Source of the DNA: Porticoccaceae bacterium
Lineage (GTDB): Bacteria > Pseudomonadota > Gammaproteobacteria > Pseudomonadales > Porticoccaceae
DNA: 46,147 bases
Assembly: GCA_023228865.1 (NCBI GenBank)
Contig: JALOAH010000030.1
Coordinates: forward strand, 1 to 46,147
Direction of reading: 5' to 3'
In this document: piece by piece, positions 1 through 8,722 of the stretch
Position numbering within the stretch: position 1 is the stretch's first letter
Layout of the letters: every line of letters starts with the position of its first letter
The notes under the pieces: model-generated
Databases searched by the model: none
Told to the model about the DNA's origin: nothing
The model's input: only the letters and a program-made list of their open reading frames with translations
Made by a program: the position numbers and the translations under genes

Positions 1-1735
1 GGGCGCGAATGGTGGCGCCGCCTTTGCCAATAACATCGCGAATTTTGTCGACGTTGATCTTCATGGTGTGGTAGCGGGGCGCGCTTTCAGACACTTCCTC
101 GCGACCCTGGGAAATCACTTTGTTCATTTCGCCGAGAATGTGCAGGCGCGCCTGCTGTGCCTGGGCGAGGGCAATTTCCATGATTTCTTCAGTGATACCT
201 TCGATTTTGATGTCCATCTGCAGTGCGGTGACACCGGCGTCGGTTCCGGCCACTTTGAAGTCCATATCGCCGAGGTGATCTTCGTCGCCGAGAATATCGG
301 TGAGAACCGCAAAGCCGTCGTCTTCCTTCACCAGACCCATGGCAATGCCGGCAACCGGCGCCTTGAGGGGCACACCGGCATCCATCAACGCCAGGCTGGT
401 GCCACACACGGAGGCCATGGAGCTGGAACCGTTGGATTCGGTAATTTCAGACACCACGCGAATGGTGTAGGGGAAATCCTCCTCTTTCGGCAACACTGCA
501 GCGACACCGCGACGGGCAAGGCGACCATGACCGATTTCCCGGCGACCGGCGCTACCGACACGACCGCACTCACCTACGGAGTAGGGAGGGAAGTTGTAGT
601 GAAGCATAAAGTTGTCTTTGCGACCGCCCTCGAGGGCATCGATATTCTGGGCATCGCGCAGGGAACCCAATGTTGCCGCAACGATGGCCTGGGTTTCACC
701 GCGGGTAAACAGGGCGGTGCCGTGAACCTTGGGAAGAATGCCAACCTGTACGCTGATGGGACGCACGGTTTTCTGGTCGCGGCCATCGATGCGCGGCTCG
801 CCGCGAATAATGCGGCCGCGGACAATTTTCTTCTCCAGTTTCTTGAAGGCATCGGAGACATTTTCAGCACTGATTCCAGCTTCGTCGCTGGCGAGCTCGG
901 CAACGGCTTCAGCCCGCAGGGCGTTGACCGCAGCGGTGCGCGCCTGTTTGTCGGTGGTGCGGTAGGCGTCGTCGAGGCGGGCGCCCACTTTGTCCTTCAG
1001 GGCGCTGGTCAGTTCAACATTTTCCGGAGCCGCCTGCCAGTCCCAGCGGGGTTTGCCAACTTCGGCAACCAGTTGGTCGATTACCTGGATAACCGCCTGC
1101 ATTTCCTGGTGGCCGTAAAGCACGGCGCCCAGCATCAGATCTTCGGGCAATTCTTTGGCTTCGGATTCCACCATCAGCACCGCTTCGCGGGTACCGGCAA
1201 CCACCATGTCGAGAGCCGAGGTTTTCAGCTCTGTGTAGGTGGGGTTGAGTATATAACCCTGCTCCTGGGTGTAGCCGACACGGGCGCCGCCGATGGGGCC
1301 GTTAAAAGGAATGCCGGAGATGGCCAGCGCCGCCGAAGAACCGATAATGGCGGCGATATCCGGATCGACGTCCTTATCCGCAGACATGACGGTACAGATG
1401 ACCTGAACTTCATTTTTGAAGCCGTCGGGAAACAGTGGGCGTATGGGGCGATCGATCAGACGTGAGGTCAGGGTTTCTTTTTCGCTGGGGCGACCTTCGC
1501 GCTTGAAAAAACCGCCGGGAATTTTACCGGCAGCGTAGGATTTTTCCTGGTAGTTAACCGTCAGGGGGAAAAAATCCTGGCCGGGCTTGGCTTCTTTGGC
1601 GCCAACAACGGTACACAATACCGAGGTATTATCCATGCTGCACAGCACTGCACCCGTGGCCTGACGAGCGATGCGCCCGGTCTCCAGGGTAACCGTATGC
1701 TTGCCATACTGGAATGATTTGATTATGGGATTCAC
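1..1735 (-). CDS. pnp: Polyribonucleotide nucleotidyltransferase (PNPase), 3' part cut by window edge
   Basis: PNPase is the phosphorolytic 3'-5' exoribonuclease of mRNA decay and a degradosome partner. Translation from a GTG at 1735 gives [20 protein letters not shown], the standard N-terminus. It is followed by the first RNase PH domain, the helical linker, the second RNase PH domain ([15 protein letters not shown] and [19 protein letters not shown] are visible) and the start of the KH domain (VIGKGG) at the left edge. The rest of KH and the S1 domain lie outside the window. The GTG start is preceded by AAGAAGGTG at suitable spacing and by an in-frame TAA, so no longer start exists. The gene follows rpsO after a hairpin, the classical rpsO-pnp arrangement. 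Only about 578 codons of a usual ~700 are present. Confidence 0.97.
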   Translation of the reverse strand, partial: MNPIIKSFQYGKHTVTLETGRIARQATGAVLCSMDNTSVLCTVVGAKEAKPGQDFFPLTVNYQEKSYAAGKIPGGFFKREGRPSEKETLTSRLIDRPIRPLFPDGFKNEVQVICTVMSADKDVDPDIAAIIGSSAALAISGIPFNGPIGGARVGYTQEQGYILNPTYTELKTSALDMVVAGTREAVLMVESEAKELPEDLMLGAVLYGHQEMQAVIQVIDQLVAEVGKPRWDWQAAPENVELTSALKDKVGARLDDAYRTTDKQARTAAVNALRAEAVAELASDEAGISAENVSDAFKKLEKKIVRGRIIRGEPRIDGRDQKTVRPISVQVGILPKVHGTALFTRGETQAIVAATLGSLRDAQNIDALEGGRKDNFMLHYNFPPYSVGECGRVGSAGRREIGHGRLARRGVAAVLPKEEDFPYTIRVVSEITESNGSSSMASVCGTSLALMDAGVPLKAPVAGIAMGLVKEDDGFAVLTDILGDEDHLGDMDFKVAGTDAGVTALQMDIKIEGITEEIMEIALAQAQQARLHILGEMNKVISQGREEVSESAPRYHTMKINVDKIRDVIGKGGATIRA

Positions 1736-1755
1736 TAGTTTTTCACCTTCTTAAA

Positions 1756-1790
1756 CAAAAACGGCTCCTTTCCGCTAAGTTAGGAGCCGT
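1756..1790 (-). terminator. rpsO-pnp intercistronic terminator/processing hairpin
   Basis: Arms at 1761-1769 and 1782-1790 (ACGGCTCCT / AGGAGCCGT) form a 9-bp stem with a 12-nt loop. Read on the minus strand it is followed by TTTTG. It sits between the rpsO stop and the pnp start. In Escherichia coli this position holds a leaky terminator and nearby RNase III sites that control pnp, so a similar partial terminator is likely here. Confidence 0.8.
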
Positions 1791-1800
1791 CTCAATGGAT

Positions 1801-2070
1801 TTAACGACGCAGACCGAGCTTTTTGATAAGTTCAGCGTAACGTTCAGCATCTTTACTTTTCAGGTAGTCCAGCAATTTGCGGCGCTGGTTAACCATACGG
1901 ATCAAACCACGGCGTGAGTGGTGATCCTTTTTGTGACCTTCAAAGTGGCCTTGAAGCTTATTGATGTTTCTGGTCAGCAGCGCCACCTGTACTTCAGGGG
2001 AGCCTGTATCACCTTGTCCACGACCAAACTCAGTTTTGATTGCTTCTTTTTCGGCAGTTGTAAGCGCCAT
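1801..2070 (-). CDS. rpsO: 30S ribosomal protein S15
   Basis: The 89-residue product has the standard length and is S15 throughout ([40 protein letters not shown], ending in LGLRR). S15 binds 16S rRNA at the central-domain three-way junction and bridges to the 50S subunit. The ATG at 2070 is preceded by GGAG about nine bases upstream. It lies between truB and pnp. The 134-bp gap to truB leaves room for its own promoter and for an autoregulatory 5' structure, as known for S15 in other bacteria. Confidence 0.99.
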   Translation of the reverse strand: MALTTAEKEAIKTEFGRGQGDTGSPEVQVALLTRNINKLQGHFEGHKKDHHSRRGLIRMVNQRRKLLDYLKSKDAERYAELIKKLGLRR

Positions 2071-2204
2071 AGTACTTTCTCCAATATGCAGTAATGAATA
2101 CAGGGTTGTCCGCGCATATTTACAGACACCCTAGCTATGACCCACCATGGGTCAATTCGTTGTCAAATACTCGAACGGTTCGAATATTTCTGTCAATCTT
2201 TTTG
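2071..2204 (-). promoter_or_regulatory. truB-rpsO intergenic region with candidate rpsO promoter and dyads
   Basis: On the minus strand two TTGACA boxes occur (complement of 2191-2196 and of 2161-2166), without a convincing -10 partner for either. Two perfect short dyads are visible: TCGAAC-G-GTTCGA at 2171-2183 and TGACCCA-CCA-TGGGTCA at 2138-2154. Neither has a T-run, so they are not simple terminators. They could be part of an rpsO leader that S15 recognises; that role is inferred from position only. Confidence 0.35.
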
Positions 2205-3158
2205 CTAACCCGCGTGTTGCTGTTCGACCACCAGCCTGCGCGGCGCGAGGCGGCCATCTTCGAGAACTTCGCCAACGCCAAGAAAATCGCCGCTGCCGTC
2301 AAAGATGCGCACTATATCGCCTTCCTCCGCTTCGCGGTAGACCTGGGGGGCAACCACGGGCTGGCCACGGCGAAAATACCAGGCGGTGGCCTCTGCCAGC
2401 TCCACAGCCAGCAGGTGGGCAACGGCGGAGTCCATGGGTTTCAGAAGGTGGTCGAGATCTTCGCCGCGGCAACCTTCCCTGAGATTTTCCAGTTCGTCCA
2501 GAGACACGGCCTCGGCGTCGCTAAAGGCGCCGGCAGCCTGGCGGTGAAGCTTGCTGACATGAGCGCCGCAGCCCAGCAGCTGCCCCAGATCTTCCGCCAG
2601 AGTGCGCACATAGGTGCCTTTACTGCAGGTGATTTCAACATCCGCTTGCGGGTGTACACCGGGGCGAAACGCCAATAATTGGTAACTGTGGATGGTGACC
2701 GGTCGCGCTTGCCGCTCAACCTCTATACCTTCCCGCGCCAGCTTATAAAGAGGCTGGCCATCCATTTTGAGCGCCGAATACATGGACGGCACCTGCATTA
2801 TATCACCGCGAAATCCGGCCATGGCCGCCTCGACCTGGTCGGCCGTGAGGGCGCTGGCGTCCTGCTCGGCGGTGATATCGCCATCGGCGTCGCCGGTCTT
2901 GGTGGTAACGCCAAAGGTAAAGGTGCTCAGGTAGCTTTTGTCGGCATCGAGGAGAAACTGGGTAAACTTGGTGGCTTCGCCAAAACAGATGGGCAGCACC
3001 CCTGTCGCCATGGGATCGAGGCTGCCTGTATGCCCGGCCTTGGCGGCATAAAACAGGTGCTTCGCCCGCTGCAGGGCAGTGTTGGAGGTAATACCCCCTG
3101 GCTTGTTGAGAATCAGAATGCCGTCAACCGGCCTGCCCCTGGGTTTGCGCCGCGCCAA
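2205..3158 (-). CDS. truB: tRNA pseudouridine(55) synthase
   Basis: TruB makes pseudouridine 55 in the T-loop of tRNAs. The 317-residue product shows VDGILILNKPGGITSN at the N-terminus and the catalytic motif GHTGSLDPMATGVLP, with the nucleophilic aspartate at residue 48. Later come the conserved YSALK and GTYVRTLAEDLG segments and a C-terminal PUA-like region. The start codon is TTG, directly after the rbfA stop (TAA-TTG). It is supported by GAGGAG nine bases upstream and by the absence of any other start before the conserved motif. Translation is therefore probably coupled to rbfA. Confidence 0.97.
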   Translation of the reverse strand: MARRKPRGRPVDGILILNKPGGITSNTALQRAKHLFYAAKAGHTGSLDPMATGVLPICFGEATKFTQFLLDADKSYLSTFTFGVTTKTGDADGDITAEQDASALTADQVEAAMAGFRGDIMQVPSMYSALKMDGQPLYKLAREGIEVERQARPVTIHSYQLLAFRPGVHPQADVEITCSKGTYVRTLAEDLGQLLGCGAHVSKLHRQAAGAFSDAEAVSLDELENLREGCRGEDLDHLLKPMDSAVAHLLAVELAEATAWYFRRGQPVVAPQVYREAEEGDIVRIFDGSGDFLGVGEVLEDGRLAPRRLVVEQQHAG

Positions 3159-3560
3159 TTACTGCTGCTCCTCATCGCTGTCGTCGTGGACATGCTTGAC
3201 CTTGTCCTGGGAAAGGGCGAAGTCAATCAGTGCCGACAGTGCCTGGCCGCGCTCACCGCTGCCATCGTAGAAAAAGCGCAGTTTGGGCACCACCCGCAAG
3301 CTGAGAATTTTCGACAGGTGTGTGCGCAAAAAACCGGCGGCGTGATTGAGAGCGGCCACGGCATCTGCCGACTCCTCATCGCTCCTGGGGGCGACGAAGT
3401 TGACGTAGACCTTTGCCGCCGACATATCGCGGCTGACTTCGACAGCGGTGATATTGAGCATAGCCACTCGCGGGTCGCGCATTTCATCGCGAACCAGCTG
3501 CGCCAGTTCGCGCTGAATGGCGTCCCCTACCCGGTCTGATCGACTGTATTCTTTCGGCAT
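3159..3560 (-). CDS. rbfA: Ribosome-binding factor A
   Basis: RbfA is a small KH-like factor for 30S maturation and cold adaptation, acting on the 5' region of 16S rRNA. From the ATG at 3560 the product has 133 residues and starts MPKEYSRSDRVGDAIQRELA. It continues with RDPRVAMLNITAVEVSRDMS and ends in a flexible acidic/glutamine tail (DDSDEEQQ). An upstream in-frame start would extend it into infB coding sequence and add residues that RbfA lacks, so it was rejected. It follows infB by 17 bp and its stop abuts the truB TTG start. Confidence 0.97.
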   Translation of the reverse strand: MPKEYSRSDRVGDAIQRELAQLVRDEMRDPRVAMLNITAVEVSRDMSAAKVYVNFVAPRSDEESADAVAALNHAAGFLRTHLSKILSLRVVPKLRFFYDGSGERGQALSALIDFALSQDKVKHVHDDSDEEQQ

Positions 3561-3577
3561 TGAATCTCGGGCGCGAA

Positions 3578-6316
3578 TCAGAGTTTCCGCGCCACCTCCT
3601 GAACATCGTACACTTCGATCTGGTCGCCGGGGCGCACATCGTTGTAATCCTTGACGCCAATGCCGCATTCGGTACCGCTGCGCACTTCGTTGACATCGTC
3701 CTTGAAGCGGCGCAGGGATTCGAGGGAGCCCTGGAAGATAACCACGTTGTCGCGCAATACGCGAATGGGCTTGTTCTTGTAGACGGTGCCTTCGGTGACC
3801 AAACAGCCGGCTATCTGGCCAAATTTGGGTGAGCGGAAGACATCCTTGACCTGGGCGATGCCGACGATCTCCTCGCGAATTTCCGGAGACAGCATGCCCG
3901 ACAGCGCCTGCTTGATTTCGTCGAGAAGGTGATAGATGACGCTGTAGTAGCGAATTTCGACACCCTCGCCTTCCGCCAGTTTGCGGGCGGAAGCATCGGC
4001 GCGAACGTTAAAACCGAGCACCACGGCGCCCGATGTCATGGCCAGGTTGATATCGGATTCGTTAAGGCCACCGACACCGGAAGAAACCACGGTAACGGCA
4101 ACTTCTTCGTTCTGAATGTCCCCAAAAGAGGCCAGAATGGCTTCGAGGGAACCGCGAACATCGGCCTTGACCACTACCGGCAATACTTTTTTGGTGACGC
4201 CCTCGTCGCCAAAGGAGGCAAACATGCTCTCCAGGTTGGCGGCCTGCTGGCGGGACATGCGGGCTTCGCGGGCTTTTTGTTGGCGCATTTCCGCCACTTC
4301 GCGGGCTTTGCGCTCATCGTCGACAACAAGGAAATCATCACCGGCGTTGGGGGCGGAATCGAGACCGACAATTTCCACAGGAATGGATGGCCCCGCCTCG
4401 GCAACCGCCTTGCCGTTTTCATCGCTCATCATGCGCACGCGGCCAACACTTTCGCCGGCGAGGACGAGATCGCCCTTGCGCAAGGTGCCTTCCTGAACCA
4501 GCGCGGTGGCGACAACGCCGCGACCTTTTTCCATGCGGGCTTCGACGATAACGCCGTGGCCGGGAACGTCTTTGGGGGCGGAGAGTTCAAGCACTTCCGC
4601 CTGCAACAGCACGGCTTCAAGGAGATCGTCAATGCCAGCGCCGGTGTGGGCGGAGACCTTAACAAACTGGGTATCACCGCCCCATTCTTCGGGAATCACG
4701 TCCTTGGCGGAGAGCTCGTTAGTGACGCGCTCGGGGTCAGCGGACTCCTTGTCCATTTTGTTGATGGCGACAACGATGGGAACACCGGCGGCCTTGGCGT
4801 GCTGAATGGCTTCTTCCGTCTGGGGCATGACGCCGTCGTCGGCGGCCACCACCAGAATCACCACATCCGTGGCCTTGGCGCCGCGGGCGCGCATGGCGGT
4901 AAAAGCGGCGTGACCCGGAGTATCCAAAAAGGTAATCATGCCTTTGGGGGTATCCACGTGGTAGGCGCCAATATGCTGGGTAATACCACCAGCTTCGCCG
5001 GAGACCACCTTGGTTTTGCGAATATAGTCGAGCAATGAAGTTTTGCCGTGGTCAACGTGACCCATAACCGTCACGACAGGGGCGCGGGGCTCCCGATTGC
5101 CCTCTTCGATGCGGGCAATTTCCCTGATCAGCTGCTCTTCAACAGAATCGGCGGTAACGGTAACCGGGCGGTGGCCAAGCTCTTCAACCACCAGCACTGC
5201 AGTGTCCTGATCGATCTGCTGGTTGATGGTGGCCATGGTGCCCATTTTCATCAATTCCTTGATGACGGCGGCCGCTTTCACTGACATTTTTTGCGCCAGA
5301 TCGGACACACTGATGGTTTCGGGAATTTCCACCTCGTAGGTAATTTTGTCGGTGGGTCGCTTAAAGGTGTGCCTGTTCTCGATTCTGACCACAGGGCCGC
5401 CGGACTTCAGCCGGGGTTTGCTGTCGCCATCGTCGGCCACCACTTCCGCCAGCAAGTCTTCGGGACGCTTCTTGCGACCTTTGCCGTCTTTGGCTTTGGC
5501 CTTTTTCTTGGGTTTGCCGTCGTCTTCCTCGACATCATCCCTGGTTTTCTTTTTCGACAGGCGGTGATGGAGGGCGTCGCTGTCTTCAACCTTCGGCTTG
5601 GCGACTTTGGGGCGATCCTGCTCGGTTTTCTTGGTCTCTGTTTCTTTTTCCTGGACGGTCTTCGCCTCCTTGGCGGCCTCTTCCTGCTGGCGCAGGCGCT
5701 CTTCTTCCGCCTTGCGGCGGGCAATGGCGGCCAAACGCATGGCTTCGACGTTATCTACCAGAGAGGAGCGCACAAAGGGCGTCTCCGTTTCGGCATCGGC
5801 TTCAGGCTTGCTCTCGGCAGCAACTGCGGGAGCTGCGGGCTCCTCAACGTCCGGCTCTGCTTCTGGCTCAGCAACATCGCCATCAACAGCTTCCGCAGGC
5901 GCTTGGATCTCTGCGACCGGCTCCTGGGGCGGAATGTTTGCTGCGATCTCGGTTACTTCTTCAGCGGCGGCGGTGTCGGCGACAACGTCAAACTCTTCGC
6001 TATCCCCCTGCTGATCGTCGAGATCCTCGCGCTTCACATAGGTGCGCTTTTTGCGCACTTCAACATTGACGGTTTTTTTGCCGCCGGTTTTGAGGGTGCT
6101 AACGGTTTTACGCCGCAGGGTGATTTTCCTGGGCTCTGTGGCGGCTTTCTCGCCGTGCAGGCTTTTCAGGTAAGCAAGCAGTTGCTGTTTTTCCTCATCG
6201 GTGACCGTCTCATTCGGTGCGGTATGCTTCAACCCCGCTTCGGCCATCTGCTTCAACAGCCGATCTACGGACGCCCCTACCACCTCGGCGAGTTGACTCA
6301 CGGTAACTTCAGCCAT
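3578..6316 (-). CDS. infB: Translation initiation factor IF-2
   Basis: IF-2 is the GTPase that places initiator tRNA and joins the ribosomal subunits. The 912-residue product has an IF2 N-terminal subdomain (1-50), a long charged low-complexity linker rich in Glu, Lys and Ala (about 100-310), and a second IF2_N-like segment. The G domain carries GHVDHGKT at 419-426, DTPGH at 465-469 and NKMD at 519-522. Domains II-IV follow, ending [13 protein letters not shown]. The ATG at 6316 has GAGG about seven bases upstream. It lies 62 bp after nusA and 17 bp before rbfA. Shorter IF2 isoforms from internal starts exist in E. coli but are not evident here. Confidence 0.99.
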   Translation of the reverse strand: MAEVTVSQLAEVVGASVDRLLKQMAEAGLKHTAPNETVTDEEKQQLLAYLKSLHGEKAATEPRKITLRRKTVSTLKTGGKKTVNVEVRKKRTYVKREDLDDQQGDSEEFDVVADTAAAEEVTEIAANIPPQEPVAEIQAPAEAVDGDVAEPEAEPDVEEPAAPAVAAESKPEADAETETPFVRSSLVDNVEAMRLAAIARRKAEEERLRQQEEAAKEAKTVQEKETETKKTEQDRPKVAKPKVEDSDALHHRLSKKKTRDDVEEDDGKPKKKAKAKDGKGRKKRPEDLLAEVVADDGDSKPRLKSGGPVVRIENRHTFKRPTDKITYEVEIPETISVSDLAQKMSVKAAAVIKELMKMGTMATINQQIDQDTAVLVVEELGHRPVTVTADSVEEQLIREIARIEEGNREPRAPVVTVMGHVDHGKTSLLDYIRKTKVVSGEAGGITQHIGAYHVDTPKGMITFLDTPGHAAFTAMRARGAKATDVVILVVAADDGVMPQTEEAIQHAKAAGVPIVVAINKMDKESADPERVTNELSAKDVIPEEWGGDTQFVKVSAHTGAGIDDLLEAVLLQAEVLELSAPKDVPGHGVIVEARMEKGRGVVATALVQEGTLRKGDLVLAGESVGRVRMMSDENGKAVAEAGPSIPVEIVGLDSAPNAGDDFLVVDDERKAREVAEMRQQKAREARMSRQQAANLESMFASFGDEGVTKKVLPVVVKADVRGSLEAILASFGDIQNEEVAVTVVSSGVGGLNESDINLAMTSGAVVLGFNVRADASARKLAEGEGVEIRYYSVIYHLLDEIKQALSGMLSPEIREEIVGIAQVKDVFRSPKFGQIAGCLVTEGTVYKNKPIRVLRDNVVIFQGSLESLRRFKDDVNEVRSGTECGIGVKDYNDVRPGDQIEVYDVQEVARKL

Positions 6317-6378
6317 GCAATTTCCTCTACGTTTTTCTCTAACCCGCTTACTACGTTAACGACCCTACAGCCAAGTAC

Positions 6379-7866
6379 TCAGTCTTCGGCAAACCAGGGC
6401 GCTCTTGCGGTCATAATTAATTTTGCGGCACGGTCGGCGTCGATACCCTCGATGCCGACAATATCGTCCACAGACTGCTCCGCCAGATCTTCCATGGTGC
6501 AGATGCCCCTGGCCGCCAGCGCATGGGCGAGCGTCGAATCCATACCGTCCATGGCGAGCAAATCTTCAGCGGGCTCAGCACCGGCCAGCTCTTCTTCAGA
6601 GGCCAACGCCATGGTCAACAGGGCATCTTTGGCGCGGGCGCGCAATTCCTCGGCAATTTCCTCGTCGAGATCTTCAATGGCCAGCATTTCCTCGAGGGGA
6701 ACATAGGCCACCTCCTCGACGGAGCTGAAGCCTTCTTCCACCAGCAGGGTGGCCAAATCTTCATCGATATCCAGGTATTCCATGAAGGTTTCCATCAGCG
6801 AGCCGGTTTCGGCATCGTGCTTGGCCTCGGCTTCCTCCATGCTCATGACATTGATTTTCCAGCCGGTGAGCTCCACCGCCAGGCGAACATTTTGCCCGCT
6901 TTTACCGATGGCCTGCGCCAGGCTGTCGGAGGCCACAGCAACATCCATGGCATGGGCGTCTTCGTCGACGACAATGGATTCAACGTCCGCGGGCGCCATG
7001 GCATTGATGACCAGCTGGGCGGGATTGTCGTCCCAGAGGACAATATCGATACGCTCGCCATCGAGCTCGTTGGAGACCGCCTGCACTCTGGCGCCGCGCA
7101 TGCCGACGCAGGCACCCACGGGATCGATACGGCCATCATTGGTCTTAACAGCGATTTTGGCGCGGGAGCCGGGGTCGCGGGCAGCGCCGCGAATTTCGAT
7201 AACCTGTTCAGCAACCTCGGGAACTTCAATGGTAAACAGCTTGACCAGCATTTCGTTGCAGGCGCGACTGAGGAGAAGCTGGGGGCCGCGGCTTTCGCTG
7301 CGAATCTCCTTGAGTATGGCTCTCACCCTGTCGTTGACGCGAAAGACTTCTCGCCCTACCAGTTCTTCTCTGGGGAGCAAACCCTCAGCATTGTTGCCAA
7401 GATCGACAATAATATGGTCGCGGGTTACTTTTTTGACTGTACCGCTGACGAGCTCGCCCAGCTGGCTGCGATACTGATCAGCAACCATGGCGCGCTCGGC
7501 ATCACGAACCTTCTGAACGATAACCTGTTTGGCGGTTTGGGCGGCAATACGGCCAAAACCGATATTTTCCACCTGCTCTTCGAAAACATCGCCAACCTTG
7601 AGGGTTGGATCTTTTTCAATGGCCTCTTCAGTGGTGAGCTCGGTACCCAACTCGGCAAGGACATCGTCGGCCACCACCAGCCACCAGCGAAAGGTTTCAT
7701 AGTCGCCGGTTTTGCGATTGATCACGACGCGGATATTGGCGTCTTCGTCGTAGCGTTTTTTGGTCGCTGTGGCCAGAGCCTGTTCAATCGCCTCAAAAAT
7801 AATTTCCTCGGCGACGCCCTTCTCATTGGAGACTGCTTCCGCAACCATCAGGATTTCTTTGTTCAT
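6379..7866 (-). CDS. nusA: Transcription termination/antitermination factor NusA
   Basis: NusA binds RNA polymerase and nascent RNA and modulates pausing, termination and antitermination. The 495-residue product has the RNA-polymerase-binding N-terminal domain (1-125), an S1 domain (about 135-200), KH1 (GMRG at 255-258), KH2 (IGKSGQN at 320-326) and a C-terminal pair of acidic helix-hairpin-helix repeats (about 360-495), as in E. coli. Its ATG overlaps the rimP stop by four bases, so translation is coupled. NusA is known to regulate its own operon in E. coli, which matters for the hairpins in the rimP leader. Confidence 0.99.
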   Translation of the reverse strand: MNKEILMVAEAVSNEKGVAEEIIFEAIEQALATATKKRYDEDANIRVVINRKTGDYETFRWWLVVADDVLAELGTELTTEEAIEKDPTLKVGDVFEEQVENIGFGRIAAQTAKQVIVQKVRDAERAMVADQYRSQLGELVSGTVKKVTRDHIIVDLGNNAEGLLPREELVGREVFRVNDRVRAILKEIRSESRGPQLLLSRACNEMLVKLFTIEVPEVAEQVIEIRGAARDPGSRAKIAVKTNDGRIDPVGACVGMRGARVQAVSNELDGERIDIVLWDDNPAQLVINAMAPADVESIVVDEDAHAMDVAVASDSLAQAIGKSGQNVRLAVELTGWKINVMSMEEAEAKHDAETGSLMETFMEYLDIDEDLATLLVEEGFSSVEEVAYVPLEEMLAIEDLDEEIAEELRARAKDALLTMALASEEELAGAEPAEDLLAMDGMDSTLAHALAARGICTMEDLAEQSVDDIVGIEGIDADRAAKLIMTARAPWFAED

Positions 7867-8351
7867 AGATCAGCCTCTTCTATTTCGGGCCCAAACCGGG
7901 GAACGACATTTGCCTTATCGATTGATTCGATGGGAAAAAGGTACTCGTGACCTTCGCACTGTATTACCACTTCATCACCCTCCAGGCCGACCAGCAGCCC
8001 TGTGTATCTTCTGCGCCCTTCATAGGGTGATCGCAGCCGCAGATTGACGGTTTCACCGGCAAAACGACGGAAGTGATCGAGAGTGTACAGGGGTCTGTCC
8101 ATTCCTGGCGAAGACACCTCAAGGGTATATTCGGTACTGATGGGATCTTCCACATCGAGAACACTGCTCACCTGACGGCTGACCCGCTCGCAATCCTCAA
8201 GCTGGATGCCGTCTTCTTTCTCGATGTAGATCCGCAAGGTGCTGTAGCGACCACTGCTGCTAAATTCAATGCCCCACAGCTCGCAGCCCATGGCCGTAAC
8301 CACGGGTTCGAGCATTTCCAGCAATTTGCCTTGTTTAGTACCAGCAGTCAC
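7863..8351 (-). CDS. rimP: Ribosome maturation factor RimP
   Basis: RimP assists 30S assembly. The 162-residue product matches the family across its length: [19 protein letters not shown], the VSxxLDVEDPI region, [12 protein letters not shown], and an Sm-like C-terminal domain ending KANVVPRFG. The chosen start is GTG at 8351, which gives the normal N-terminal length. A weak GGTG lies about nine bases upstream. An internal ATG (MLEP) would remove part of the first helix. It is the first gene of the operon and overlaps nusA by four bases. Confidence 0.95.
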   Translation of the reverse strand: MTAGTKQGKLLEMLEPVVTAMGCELWGIEFSSSGRYSTLRIYIEKEDGIQLEDCERVSRQVSSVLDVEDPISTEYTLEVSSPGMDRPLYTLDHFRRFAGETVNLRLRSPYEGRRRYTGLLVGLEGDEVVIQCEGHEYLFPIESIDKANVVPRFGPEIEEADL

Positions 8352-8374
8352 GTAGCCAACACCATATTAAAATG

Positions 8375-8393
8375 AAAAAAGGGCCATAGGCCC
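8375..8393 (-). terminator. Second leader hairpin with U-tract upstream of rimP
   Basis: GGGCC-TAT-GGCCC followed by TTTTTT on the minus strand (arms 8389-8393 and 8381-8385, T-run 8375-8380). It ends only 24 bases before the rimP GTG. It looks like a short GC-rich intrinsic terminator or attenuator inside the leader. The five-base stem is short, so efficiency is uncertain. Confidence 0.55.
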
Positions 8394-8421
8394 ATAAAAC
8401 CGCTCAAAAAATAACCACCTA

Positions 8422-8450
8422 GCAAAAAGCCCCAAAATGGGGCTTTTTGC
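8422..8450 (-). terminator. Strong bidirectional intrinsic terminator upstream of rimP
   Basis: A perfect 12-bp stem, GCAAAAAGCCCC (8422-8433) and GGGGCTTTTTGC (8439-8450), with a 5-nt loop. The GC core is flanked by A5/T5 tracts, so it can end transcription in either direction. It lies between the promoter at 8595-8623 and rimP, and also downstream of plsB, whose read-through it would stop. Confidence 0.8.
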
Positions 8451-8594
8451 GCGGCGCAATCAAAATGCGCAATTGACAGCGGAGCCTGGCAACCCATCAG
8501 ACAAAATCTTGCACCAGATTTGCAGAAAGATTGCATCAGCGACTAAAAAGCCTGACCTATCAAGCAATACAGCCACCCACTTAACAGGGGCGGT

Positions 8595-8623
8595 ACTATA
8601 GCAAAGAGCCATCAAGGCGACAA
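8595..8623 (-). promoter_or_regulatory. Sigma70-type promoter for the rimP-nusA-infB operon leader
   Basis: On the minus strand TTGTCG (complement of 8618-8623) is separated by exactly 17 bp from TATAGT (complement of 8595-8600), followed by a GC-rich start region. Transcription would begin near 8588, about 237 nt upstream of the rimP GTG. Match to consensus is 4/6 and 5/6 with ideal spacing. Confidence 0.7.
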
Positions 8624-8722
8624 CCTATTTTAGCAGCCCTCCTTTGCCGCCCTCTTTTGCAGAGAGACAGACCCCGAATTTAACATACCCATCACCGGGA
8701 TGCTGTGCTGCACAGAGCTCAT

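Larger units (their letters stand above)
8352..8722 (-). other. Gene-free interval between plsB and rimP: promoter plus structured leader
   Basis: These 371 bp contain no convincing protein gene and no tRNA; the T-loop and acceptor-stem signatures expected of a metY-like tRNA are absent. The interval holds one good promoter (8595-8623), two terminator-like hairpins (8422-8450 and 8375-8393) and further dyads between them, such as TTGCGC ... GCGCAA on the minus strand. A transcript ending at the first hairpin would be about 140-160 nt long. Confidence 0.6.

Noticed and set aside
68..1465. Long plus-strand open frame (465 codons) opposite pnp
   Set aside because: It lies fully antisense to pnp, has low-complexity Gly/His/Phe-rich content typical of an antisense shadow, and matches no family.
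3561..3668. Longer rbfA product starting at 3668
   Set aside because: It would overlap the end of infB and add 36 residues not found in RbfA; MPKEYSRSDR at 3560 is the family N-terminus.
5291..6706. Long plus-strand frame (471 codons) opposite infB and nusA
   Set aside because: Antisense to two certain genes; the leucine/phenylalanine-rich runs mirror the Glu/Lys-rich linker of IF-2.
6523..7950. Plus-strand frame (475 codons) opposite nusA
   Set aside because: Antisense shadow of a conserved gene without any recognisable domain.
8450..8595. A metY-like tRNA in the nusA operon leader
   Set aside because: No T-loop GTTCRA, acceptor stem or CCA end could be found on the minus strand.
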